DNA of 64,000 nucleotides. It comes from Apium graveolens (lineage: Eukaryota > Streptophyta > Magnoliopsida > Apiales > Apiaceae). The stretch is from assembly GCF_009905375.1 (NCBI RefSeq), contig NC_133653.1, positions 99,623,261 to 99,687,260 on the forward strand. Direction: 5' to 3'. Below the pieces are notes generated by a model that did no database searches, had not been told where the DNA came from, and saw only the letters and a list, made by a program, of their open reading frames with translations. Within the stretch, counting starts at the first letter, position 1; every line of letters starts with the position of its first letter. This document shows positions 10,443 through 20,663 of the stretch, piece by piece. The position numbers and the translations under genes are program-made.

Positions 10443-12818
10443 ATGGCGAGAACACGAAGAACAATTGGAGCTCTAGAGGAAGGAACACCATCAGAGACAA
10501 CCCAGGTGATTTCATCAACCATGGAGGTTCCTCCCCATTCAACTTATGCATCTACTCAGGGGGAAACCCAGACAGGGGCAACTCAACCTCAGCCACAAGG
10601 GACAACTCCCCCGATTATTCAAGGTACGAATCCTCAAGTTCAACAAGTACATATACCTGTGAATTCTCGACCCGTCGGGTATGGATATTCAACTGTTGTT
10701 ACTACTAACCCCCCTTATGGGATGCCCCTTCGCCCTGAGGTTGGAGGAAGCGGATATGCTGGGCGAGGCGAAGCACGAGGGCAGTCACCCCCCTATATAC
10801 GAGGATTGGGTCCTATTCCTGAGGATCGGGAATTTTCTGGTCCTTACACTGAGAGAGACTCCGAATCTTCGGATGATGAAGTGGCCCCGAGAAGGAGGCG
10901 TCCTGGAAAAGAGCCAATGGCCGATGGAAGGCAACGCCCCCAAAGCACCCCAGGGGCGAATCCCCAAGAAGTGCAGGAAATGATCAGGGCTCATGAGGCT
11001 GAAATCCAAAGGCTGAGGCGTGATTTGGAGGCTCACCAGGCCACCAGACCCCAGATACCTCCTAGGGGGAGAAATCCTCCTCCTGTCATAGACCTGGATG
11101 GTCCGGTAAGAAGAAGGGCTGCTGTCCCAAGAACTGATCCAAGCAATCTCCTTCCCCTTGGAGATCCTGATGATCCAACTCCACCCTTCACAGAAGAGAT
11201 AATGAATGCCCATATCTCAAGGAAATTCAAGATGCCCACTATCAAAGCCTATGATGGCACGGGAGACCCCGCTAATCATGTTAGGACATTCTCTAATGCA
11301 CTGCTGCTGTAACCCGTGAATGATGCTATAAAGTGTCGGGCCTTCCCTCAAACCCTTTCGGGTATGGCTCAAAGATGGTACAGTCGCCTGCCCCCAAATT
11401 CTATTGGATCGTTCAGAGAATTAAGTCAGGCTTTTATTAAGCAATTCATCAGTGGAAGAGTCCATGAGAAAAGTTCAGCATCTCTTATGAGTCTTGTGCA
11501 GGGAGCTATGGAATCCTTGAGAGATTACCTGAATCGTTTTACAAAGGAGGCTTTAAAAGTCCCAGACCTTGATGATAAGGTAGCCATGATAGCACTGCAA
11601 CAAGGAACTAGGGATGAGTTTTTCAAGATGTCTTTGGCCAAACGACCCCCTAAAAACATGTTGCAACTCCAAGAGAGGGCAGGGAAGTATATCAAGGTTG
11701 AAGAAAGCACGAGGAAGACCGTAGTAAGTAATGAGCCTACTGGAGGCAAGAAACGAAAAACTGATTTGGAGTATATCGCTAAGGACAAATATCCTAGAAC
11801 CGAACAAAACCCTGATTCAACCCCCAAGAAGGGAGGACCTGGTCAAAAGTTCACTGAATACACTAAGCTGAGTGCTCCTAGAAGTCAGATTTTGATGGAG
11901 ATTGAGAAAGATAGAGATATTTGCTGGCCTAAGCCCTTGAAGGCTGATCCCGCCAAGCTAGATAAGAGCAAGTATTGCAGGTTTCACAAGGATGTTGGCC
12001 ATGACACCGATGAGTGTAGACAATTGAAAGATGAAATTGAGTTTTTGATTCGAAAAGGAAGGTTGAACAAGTATACTGGAGATGGAGGGGACAAAAGTAA
12101 TAATGGAAGGAAGAACTTTGAAGATCGTAGGAGGGACCAAGACGATCAGGGGCGGAATCCCCAACCTAGAGGGCCGGTTATAAATGCAATTTTTGGAGGA
12201 CCACGACGCCCTCGAGGGCCTGTGATAAACACGATCTTTGGAGGTCCAACTGCTGCTGGATTGTCCAAAAATTCCAGAAAGGCATATACTAGGGAGGTTA
12301 TGCATATTGTTGGAGAACCCCCGAAGAGGGCCAGAACAGAAGTAACATTGGCTTTTAATAATTCTGACCTAGAGGGCGTGAAGTTTCCCTATGATGACCC
12401 GCTGGTCATAACACCGATAATAGGAAATAGCCCGGTTAAGAGGGTCCTTGTGGATAATGGTGCTTCTGTGGATATCTTGCTCCACGACACCTTTCTAAGA
12501 ATGGGGTATAACGACTCCCAGTTGACACCAACCGACATGCCGATATATGGATTTGCTGGAGTAGAATGTCCTGTGGAAGGGATAATCAAATTGCCGACCA
12601 CCATAGGTATGGAACCAAGGCAAGCAACGCAGATGCTGGATTTTGTGGTAGTAAAGGCTAGTTCAACTTATAATGCTATCATGGGAAGAACAGGGATACA
12701 TGCCTTCAAGGCAGTCCCCTCTTCCTACCATTCAGTCATGAAGTTTCCCACCCGAAACGGGATTGGAGAAGAGAGAGGAGATAAAAAATGGCTAGAAGCT
12801 GTTATGTGGCCTCTTTGA
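10443..12818 (+). pseudogene. gag-pro: Tat Gag-protease (premature stop, then frameshift)
   Basis: I take the ATG at 10443; reading from 10410 would need a TTG codon inside the primer-binding site. The first 290 codons are rich in Pro, Gly, Arg and acidic residues. A TAA at 11310-11312 interrupts the gag core (just before VNDAIKCRAFPQTLSG). The core, with AQRWYSRLPPNSI and FIKQFI, is the standard retrotransposon Gag fold. Near 11968-12030 is a histidine-cysteine motif, CRFHKDVGHDTDEC, seen in this lineage in place of a classical zinc knuckle. The aspartic protease follows, with the catalytic triad region VDNGAS at about 12450. The frame ends at 12818 because the A6 run at 12783-12788 puts downstream pol in the -1 frame, probably by loss of one A. 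Confidence 0.9.
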
Positions 12819-14452
12819 GGGCTGATGGAGTCGGGGGGCAGGTTCTTCCTATTGAAGATATGGATGTTCGAGAAAATGATGAGAATAGAGGAAGTCCAGC
12901 AGAAGAATTGGTTTCGGTTCCTTTAGACCCCGAGAATCCTGAGAGGATGACTTTCATTGGAGCCACATTAGAGGAGCCTCTTAGAGGGAAGTTAGTGAAA
13001 TTTTTGCAAGAAAATAGTGATGTGTTTGCATGGTCAGCAGCTGATATGCCAGGCATAGACCCGGAGTTAATTACTCACAAGCTAAACGTGGATCCAAGCC
13101 GGAAGACAGTGAAACAAAAGAAAAGAAATTTTGCCCCGGAAAGACAAGAGGCTATAAAATAGGAAGTAGAAAAGCTCTTAGAGGCTGGTTTCATTGAGGA
13201 GATTCAATTTCCGGAGTGGTTAGCAAACCCTGTAATGGTTAAGAAGGCTAATGGAAAGTGGAGGATGTGTATAGACTTCACTGATCTGAATGATGCATGC
13301 CCCAAAGACTGTTTCCCGCTGCCTAGAATTGATACTTTGATTGATGCCACTGCTGGACATGAGATGCTGAGTTTCATGGATGGATTTAGCGGATACAACC
13401 AGATCAAAATGCATAAGGATGACATTCCAAAGGTATCATTTATCACTGACTTTGGTGTTTATTGTTATCTTGTTATGGCGTTTGGTCTCAAGAATGCAGG
13501 AACCACCTATCAAAGGTTGGTGAATAGAATTTTTAAGGATCTTATTGGTAAGACTATGGAAGTCTATGTTGATGACATGTTAGTCAAGAGTCTAGTAAAG
13601 ACTGATCATATAGCCCATTTAAGGGAAGCTTTTGAGGTCCTGAGGTACCACAAGATGATGTTGAATCCTACGAAGTGTGCTTTCGGAGTAGGATCTGGAA
13701 AATTCTTGGGACTGATGGTCTCAAAGAGGGGAATTGAGGCTAACCCGGATAAAATAAAGGCGATCCCGGACATGGAACCACCAAAAACTGTAAAGGATGT
13801 TCAGAAGCTTACAGGAAGGGTTGTTGTGCTAGGACGATTCATCTCCAAGTCGGGGGACAAGTGTTTGTCATTCTTCAAGTCGCTAAAGAGCATCAAAGAC
13901 TTTGTATGGAGTGAGTAAAACCAGAAGGCATTTGAAGAGTTAAAGAAGTATATGGCCCAGGCCCCGTTGTTGGCCAAGCCAGTTCTAAATGAAGTTTTAT
14001 TCTTGTACTTGGCTGTTTCAGAGAGCGCCTTGAGCGCGGTGTTGGTTAAGGAGGAACTGAAAGTCCAGAAACCCGTATACTATGTCAGCAAAATTATGCA
14101 TGGTGCTGAGTTGAATTATTCAGCTGTTGAGAAATTTGCTTTAGCCTTGGTAATGGCTTCGAGAAAACTGCGTCCTTATTTTCAGGCTCACCAGATTGAG
14201 GTGCTAACAAATCAGCCCCTGAGAAATATCATCCACAGTCCCAAGGCAAGTGGGAGATTGATTAAGTGGGCAATAGAGCTGGGAGAGTTCGATCTCAAGT
14301 ATAAGCCACGTACGGCAATAAAAGCCCAGGCACTAGCTGACTTCGTGGTGGAATGTACTATACCCAACCAAGAAGTCGGGGGGCAGGAAGAAGATGCCAT
14401 ACCTCAAGACAAGGGAGTCGATAATGGGGGCAAAGAGAAGGATGAGAAATAA
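12788..14452 (+). pseudogene. pol: Tat reverse transcriptase and first (degenerate) RNase H
   Basis: One frame runs through with stops at 13160-13162, 13916-13918 and 14450-14452. A spacer leads to RT: KWRMCIDFTDLN at about 13253, FPLPRID at 13315, the FMDGFSGYNQI block at 13374, MAFGLKNAGTTYQ at 13474, and the catalytic VYVDDML at 13562-13582, which is intact. The gypsy RNase H follows (13919-14450). Its expected catalytic Asp positions read AVSESA and LTNQPL, so two acidic residues are absent, while the Glu of AVEKFAL and the Asp of ALADF remain. Loss of activity here is in keeping with the Tat group, where the second RNase H takes over. Confidence 0.9.
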
Positions 14453-16162
14453 TATTGGATTCTCTATTTTGATGGAGCATCAAAAACAAACTCCAGTGGA
14501 GCAGGGTTGGTTTTGCAAAGCCCTGATGGGTTCTTGATTGAGTATGCTATGAAGCTAGACTTTCCAACCACAAATAATGAGGCAGAATATGAAGCTTTGA
14601 TAGCTGGCCTTGGTCTAGCTGGGACACTTAGAGTCAAAAACTTAAAGGTCCGTGGAGACTCAAAGCTGATCATATCCCAGGTAAAGGGAGAATTTGAGGC
14701 AAGGGATGATACGATGGCTAAGTATGTACGCCTAGTAAGGGCTGTGATGACCCAATTTAATGAATGCCATGTTGAACACATTCCAAGGGAAGAAAATGTT
14801 AAGGCAGATGCGTTATCAAAGTTTGCTTCGTCTGAGATTGAAGAAAGTTCAGGAAGTGTGTACTTCCGTGTTTTGAAGACACGAAGCATAGATGTTAAGC
14901 TAGTGGCTCCCATAGGCTTGGGGACGTCATGGATTGATCCCATCAAGGCTCACATTCAGACCGGTTGGTTGCCAAGCGATGCAACTGAAGCACGGAAGTT
15001 AACTGTTCGGGCACTAAGGTACTCTTTGATAGATGGGATTTTTTACAAAAGATCTTTCGTGGTTCCCTACTTGAGGTGTCTCAGGCCCGATGAGGCACGC
15101 TTGGCTCTTGAAGAAGTGCATGAAGGTATTTGTGGACAACACTTGGGGGGCAGGGCCTTGGCTTATAAGATAACCCGTTTAGGCTTCTATTGGCCAGAAA
15201 TGATGGCTGATGCCAAAGAATATGTGAAGAAGTGTGATCGCTGTCAGAAGCATGCACCAGTTGTTAGACAACCCCCCGAGATGCTGACCTCTATCAACTC
15301 GCCTATTCCCTTTGCTATGTGGGGGATGGACATTCTAGGGCCTTTCCCTATGGCTACGGCACAAAGGAAGTTTCTAATTGTAGCCATTGATTATTTCACC
15401 AAGTGGATTGAAGCCAAACCCTTGGCCAAAATCACAACTAAGCAGGTTGCACAATTCCTGTGGGAAAACATTATGTGCCGATATGGAATTCCCCGTATCC
15501 TCGTCAATGACAATGGAACACAATTCAACAACGAGGAATTCAAGAAGTATTGTGAAGAAAATGAAATTGAGTTACGGTTCACCTCTGTGGCTCACCCACA
15601 AGCTAATGGGCAAGCAGAAGTAGCAAATCGAATAATCCTGGATGGATTAAAGAAAAGGATCGAGAAGTCAAGAAATAATTGGGTGGATGAGATACTTCCC
15701 ATATTATGGGCCTATAGGACTACCTGTAGAGTCACGACAGGAGCAACTCCCTTCATGTTAGCATATGGGGCAGAAGCAGTAGTTCCAGTAGAGATATCAC
15801 ATTCCTCTCCAAGGATTCAGGCTTTCAACGCAGAAGAAAATGAGGAAGGGCAGAGGTTAGCCCTGGATCTGATCGATGAAGTGCGAGATAAGGCACATGC
15901 AAAGATAGTAGAATATCAGAAAAAGGCTTCATTCTACTACAACCTAAGGGTTAAAGAAAGGTTTTTTAAACAAGGCGATCTAGTCTTGAGGAAGATAGAA
16001 GCATCTGGTGTAGGACAAAAAGGGAAGCTTGCCCCGAATTGGGAAGGGCCATACAGAGTCAAGAGTGTTCAAGGTAGAGGAACCTACAAGCTAGAGACTA
16101 TGGATGGTTTTGAAGTCCCGAGAACTTGGCATGCACAAAACCTGAAGGTTTACTTTGTGTAG
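14453..16162 (+). pseudogene. pol: Tat second RNase H (archaeal/plant type) and integrase
   Basis: The frame is the same as RT and is open for 569 codons after the stop at 14450. The second RNase H (14453-14870) has all expected acidic residues: YFDGAS (14465), NNEAEYEAL (14573), RGDSKL (14651) and KADALSK (14802). Integrase starts with an HHCC zinc finger (HEGICGQH at about 15119, CDRCQKH at 15236). The core has WGMDILGPF (15319), VNDNGTQF (15504; usual Ser is Asn) and GQAEVANR (15608), so the DDE residues are present. The C-terminal domain ends HAQNLKVYFV before the TAG at 16160. I see no chromodomain, as expected for Tat. Only the upstream stops make it a broken gene. Confidence 0.92.
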
Positions 16163-16483
16163 GGCAGCCGGATACGATTCTCACTCGTCAGGATGGCGAG
16201 TAGGTTGAAAAGCACCTTGAAGCTTTGCTTGCTTAGGATTTATATGTTTTAGTTTTATTACGAAGTTTATTATTACTTGTGTAAGGGACGAATCCCAGAC
16301 AATTTTACGAAATTCATGAGTTCTTCAAAGTATGTTTATGGCCTAACAAATAAAAATCAAATGCATGGATGCAAGCATAGAAGGTGATAAATGAAATAGA
16401 TCTGATAGATATTACAACAGTTCGATAAATAAAGTCTCGAAAATAGGATAAAAAAAAAAAATCCACGCAGGGCTGAAAAAGCT

Positions 16484-18389
16484 CTAAGGAGCTGAATTAC
16501 CCTCGGCATCCATATCATCGTCCTCTCCACTCTCGCTGGATGTCTCTGTCGTCTCGGAGGAGGAGGAAGAGCTATCGTCCTCAGCAGGTCTGGAAGAAGA
16601 CTCGGGAGGAGGAAGGAGTGGATCCTGAGGAACATGGTCTGAGACAACTACTCGGGTACGAAACCTCTATAGCAAAGCCTCGTCATCAGGGCAGATATAG
16701 TCCGCCGGGTTAATATCAGGACAAGCCTCGTTCACGGTCCCAAGGGCCGTGTCCCAACCAGTCCTAAAAAACCCGGGAAAGACTGAATCATCCCTAATCC
16801 TCATGGATTGGGCAAACTCCTCCGAGTCCAGATAGTTGTCTATAGCTTTATCCTTCTCCGCCCGAAGCACCACCAGCTCGGCGTTAGACTCTCCGAGTTC
16901 TTCCTCCTTGCGCTTGAGCTTCTTCTCCAGGGTAACATACTTCTTCTGTTGCCTCCTGAGGGCATTATCGGCCTTATCAGAAGCCCGCTTCCATGATTCG
17001 GCTTGCCTCACAGCGCCTTGAAAGTAGGCGTTAGACTGAAACAAAGCAATTAACAAAGTATAAGGCAAGAAAATGCTACAAGAACGAAAGATAAGTTCAA
17101 AAAAGAGAAGGCATACCGAAGCCAGAGACTGAGCTCCCATGAGCTTAATCCTCTCAAGATCAGGGGTGGCCACCACATCAGTAAAGTCCTTGGGAGTCAC
17201 GCTATGGTAGGACCAATCCCAAGCATATTTCGTGGAACCAACTACGGTGTCCCCTCGGCGGAATCCCCAGAGAGGCTGAAAGGCGCCTGTGGCAGCAGCA
17301 GTAGGGGCAGCAGCAGTGATAGGAGCACCATGGCCTCCAGCTCCTTCAGTTGAAGCCTCCCCTATAGGCTCTTTGTGCTTCTTCAAAAAGATAGGCTCCG
17401 TGGCCTTTCCCCGGGTGTCTAGGCCTGCGAGCCGAGCTTTCTTCATCCTAGCTGTCTCCTCAACCAAAGGAACATTGTCCTCGTTAATCTCCTTAGCAGC
17501 TGAAACAAAGCAAAGGACAAAATAAGTGATGTTAATAATGCATGAAATGAAGTAAAATTGAGAAGGGAAGAAAAATATCCTGTTGAGAAACAGAGGATAG
17601 TCCCACATGAATCAGGGAAAACTCCTCTAAGAGAGTCCAGCTGGTGGTAGTGCCATCATCCTGAGTAAGCCCATTATAAATAATAGTTTCTTCAGGAGTT
17701 AAGTGAATGGATTTGAGGCTACCATCACTGACCTTCCCGAAGGAAGATCGAAAAAGTGTGCCCCAGTCACCATTCTCCCAACGTAACCCAACGAAACTAT
17801 TCCTCCAATTTTGATTATTATCAGGAATAGAGGCGCTGTTAAAGATATGTTTGCTTTTGGGCCTTTGCATGACATAGACCCAGCCACAGATACTGGAAGA
17901 ACTATTATAACACTGAAAGACCTTCCTAAAAACAGCTACAGAAAGAGGAAAGCCCTCCCTAAGACAACAAACCATAAAACATAGAATGTTCCTCCAGGCA
18001 TTTGGAGGAAGCTGACACGGGTTGATTTGTAAATCAGCCAAAAGATGAGGAATAAAAGGGTGAAAAGGAAACCTAAGCCCAGCATTAAGGGCATCTGTGT
18101 AAATGAAGAGAGTGTCGGGTCTCCAATGGCAAGTACGGTCACCACCAGAGACTGGAACTAATCTAAAAGGAGGAAGGACGTTATAACGAGCATTTAGTTT
18201 ATTGAAATCAATGTTGTGCCAAGTGTTACAATGATTAAAAGAATCGAGATGTGCAGTAGAGGGATATTCATCCCCCCTAGTGTTAATCATATCGATTAAA
18301 GACATGTACGAAGAACGGATCTCGATATCCTTACCTCGTTTTGAAGCCGAGGCAATCTTCGCCGCTCTCTCGGAATTCTTGTCAGCCAT
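16484..18389 (-). pseudogene. Antisense additional gene of the Tat element (three exons, one premature stop)
   Basis: Starting at the ATG at 18389, exon 1 encodes about 265 residues with the pattern LNAGLRFPFHPF...LPPNAWRNILCF, resembling the 'putative gypsy type transposon' (Transposase_28-like) family. The name is historical and no catalytic role is established. An intron ends at 17500 (TTTGTTTCAG); its donor, about 17570-17600, is not certain. Exon 2 runs 17499-17117 and is basic and Ala-rich. A second intron, 17036-17116, has GTATGC and TTTCAG ends. Exon 3 begins with a long coiled coil (about 17030-16840; charged heptads such as KKLKRKEEELGESNAELVVLRA). A stop at 16667-16669 cuts off an acidic Ser-rich tail that ends at 16484. 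It is transcribed against gag-pol, as in Grande-like elements. Confidence 0.65.
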
Positions 18390-18530
18390 TAGTAAAGCCT
18401 AGAAAACCTGAAAGTCTTGAAGGGAGGAGTGGCCAAAAAAAAAAACTAAAGGAAGAGAAGAGGGAGAAATTTGTAGGATGAGTGGAGAAGTGAAATGAGA
18501 GGTGTGAGGAATCACACTCTCATCCCACCT

Positions 18531-18540
18531 TTTTATAGCC
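18531..18540 (-). promoter_or_regulatory. TATA box for the antisense Tat gene
   Basis: On the minus strand the sequence reads GGCTATAAAAAGG (about 18528-18540), a near-consensus plant TATA box, 142 bases upstream of the antisense ATG at 18389. The segment between is C/T-rich on the transcribed strand, like a plant 5' leader. Confidence 0.65.
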
Positions 18541-18969
18541 AAGAAGAAGGGGATTTGGGCCTCATAAAAAGCCCATATGGGCCCAAAAATGGAAGGATCT
18601 GGAATGTTCCAGATTATTTTAGAAAAATCTTAGAAAAATATGGAAAAATCTGGAATGATATAGAAATTCCAGAATATTCTGGAAGTCAGGCTTAAGAGTT
18701 CAAGCCCAACCCAAGTTTGAATGGGCTTTGGATATTAAAACATGATAAACAAATATAGAGAAAAGCCCAGAACCAAGGCATAAGCCCAGGAAAGGGCCCA
18801 AATACAAAAGCCCAAGTAAAGAGGCACATATGGCACATGGATAAAGCCCAATGTGTTGGAATAGGGTTAAAATAGGGCTGTGAGCCAAAGCCCAGTTGAA
18901 AAGATGGGCTCAAGAGAGGCCCAAAGTGAAGACATCAACCCAGAAAGTTGATATCAATAAGTAGCCTGA
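18541..18969. other. Non-coding part of the Tat 3' region with GCCCA repeats
   Basis: The segment upstream of the antisense promoter carries many copies of GGGCCCA/AAGCCCA-type words (for example 18572-18790). Similar words (GGCCCA, TGGGCT) are found in plant promoters as TCP/site-II elements. They may be upstream elements of the antisense gene or may be compositional. Confidence 0.35.
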
Positions 18970-19352
18970 CCCAATTCGATCAAGACTTGTATTAAGATCC
19001 TAGTTGAATGAATTGAGGTCGAATTTTCTTCGACCAAGGCTGAAAACTAAGCATAAATCGACCAGAATTGAAACTCATTCGACTAGAAATCAAATGAAAA
19101 TCCTGATCGAAACAATCCTGTTCAAAATTTCTTCGACCAAGGCAAGAAAGATGGCTAATTCGGTCAAAAAGCATGAAATCCTGACCGAAATGAAATCCTG
19201 GTCGAAAAATTCTGCTTGAAAAAAAAAGGGAAAAATCCTGGCTGAAATTCGACCAGGATTCCTGATCGAAACCATCCTACCCGAAATCCTGTCGACCAGG
19301 GCAATATGAAGGTTAATTCGACCAGGATCCTGGTCGAATAGATTCCTGGTCG
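18970..19352. repeat. Array of short TCGACCAGGAT-type motifs with a palindrome
   Basis: Words such as TCGACCA, TGATCGAAA, TGACCGAAA and CTGGTCGAA recur on both strands about every 20-40 bases. At 19317-19338 two halves, TTCGACCAGGA and its exact reverse complement, form a 22-base perfect palindrome. There is no reading frame. It lies between the antisense promoter region and the tandem repeat. Confidence 0.6.
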
Positions 19353-19482
19353 AAATCTGTATATAAAAAAAAGAGAAGGAAGAAAAAAGAAGAAAAAGGG
19401 AGGGAAAAATTCCTGGAAAATTACAGAAAAATAAGGAAATTCCTTAAATAATTTCTGAAAAATACTAATATTTTCAGGAATA

Positions 19483-19795
19483 AGGAATAAATCCAGAAAA
19501 TAAAGGATAAATCCCAGAAAATTAGGGATCCAGAAATTAAGGATAAATCCCAGAAAATTAAGGGAAAAATCCAGAAAATAAAGGATAAATCCCAGAAAAT
19601 TAGGGAAAAATCCAGAAATTAAGGATAAATCCCAGGAAACTAGGGAAAAATCCAGAAATTAAGGATAAATCCCAGGAAATTAGGGAAAAATCCAGAAATT
19701 AAGGATAAATCCCAGAAAATTAGGGAAAAATCCAGAAAATTAGGGAAAATCCCAGAAAATTAGGGAAAAATTCCTGGAAATTAAGATAATTCCTG
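19483..19795 (+). repeat. Tandem repeat of about 40 bp in the Tat 3' untranslated region
   Basis: The unit is AAGGATAAATCCCAGAAAAT followed by TAGGGAAAAATCCAGAAATT; the halves are themselves diverged copies of a 20-mer. About seven units occur with small indels. Tat/Ogre relatives are known to carry variable tandem repeats at this place, and some have given rise to genomic satellites. Confidence 0.85.
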
Positions 19796-19910
19796 AATAG
19801 AAGGAAGATTCATTGTAAATGTGTAGGTCGCTCCACACTTTACGCAAAAACGAAACCCTATAAGGGAATGAATAGATTTAACTTCTGCGAAACCTAATCA
19901 ATATTTCCCA

Positions 19911-19926
19911 AAAGTTGGGGGGCAAA
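19911..19926 (+). other. Polypurine tract of the Tat element
   Basis: AAAGTTGGGGGGCAAA ends exactly at the first base of the 3' LTR. Confidence 0.85.
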
Positions 19927-20487
19927 TGATAGGGATAAATAAATTATGATAGTATAATTAAATACTGCAAGGTATGGGCTGCTAGGCCCAATAAAAAGAT
20001 ATATGATACTCAGACCGGAAAGGTTAAGCCTGATGGACCAGATCAGGCCTGATGGATTAAAGAAGGCCCAAAAGCCCTGATTATTAATTAATTTCATAAT
20101 TAATTAATAAGGGAAAAATCAGCTATAGAGAAGAGTCCCGATAAGGATATAAATCCTTATAGATCAGCCTCAAGGGGACCTAAAAGGATAAGGAATCAGT
20201 TTCCTACTATCTAGGACTCCAAAGTCCATTCTAATTATGAGACTTGCCCATCAAGTCTTCTATACTAAGTCCAATTCAAGGACTCCCAACATCTATATAA
20301 GGGGTCTCACCCCACAGATCAGAACTACGTTTTTTTTGACTTGATCCTTGGCAATCAGCAAGGTACGTAGGCATCTTGTTAAGGCAGATTGAGTCACGAA
20401 ACACAAGAACAGTCAAATCGAGCTTTGAAGCTCACGCTCCTTAGTACTAAATACAGCAATTATATATACTAGTTTTAATCCATAACA
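19927..20487 (+). repeat. 3' LTR of the Tat element
   Basis: It has the same length as the 5' LTR (561 bp) and seven substitutions relative to it, for example GGCCCC/GGCCCA, TTTCGTAAT/TTTCATAAT and CACATATC/CACAGATC. It is followed by the target duplication ATTGT at 20488-20492. Confidence 0.96.
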
Positions 20488-20492
20488 ATTGT
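20488..20492. repeat. Target-site duplication, right copy (Tat element)
   Basis: ATTGT, identical to 9843-9847. Confidence 0.92.
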
Positions 20493-20663
20493 AGATATCA
20501 AATGACTAATAACACAAATAACTTTTCTATTTAATAGTCCTTGAGAAATACAAGTTGACATGAAATAAATTTCCTCAATTGATATGGGAACTTGAGGAAT
20601 GTCCTCAGGTTCAAGGATGTCACTCAAACCCCTCCCTTATTTCTTCTAGCTGAGAATGAAACA
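20493..20663. other. Remnant of element F between two insertions
   Basis: This is the continuation of the sequence interrupted at 9842. It has no reading frame. It ends at the TG of the B-element LTR; the last five bases before it (AAACA) would be one copy of that element's target duplication, but the other side is lost. Confidence 0.45.

Larger units (their letters stand above)
9848..20487 (+). mobile_element. Complete Tat-lineage Ty3/gypsy retrotransposon (10,640 bp)
   Basis: Two 561-bp LTRs, an exact 5-bp target duplication, PBS and PPT define the element. Plus-strand order is gag, protease, RT, RNase H, a second RNase H of the archaeal/plant type, then integrase. A second RNase H between the first one and integrase is the hallmark of the Tat group. 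Downstream of pol are an antisense additional gene and a tandem-repeat 3' region, as in Grande- and Ogre-like relatives. In-frame stops (11310, 13160, 13916, 14450) and a frame change at 12783-12818 mean this copy cannot make its own polyprotein. The seven LTR differences in 561 bases indicate fairly recent insertion. Confidence 0.95.

Noticed and set aside
16357..16647. Minus-strand frame rich in Leu, Arg and Pro
   Set aside because: It is in a different frame from the antisense Tat gene, whose acidic Ser-rich tail covers the same bases; I take it as a shadow.
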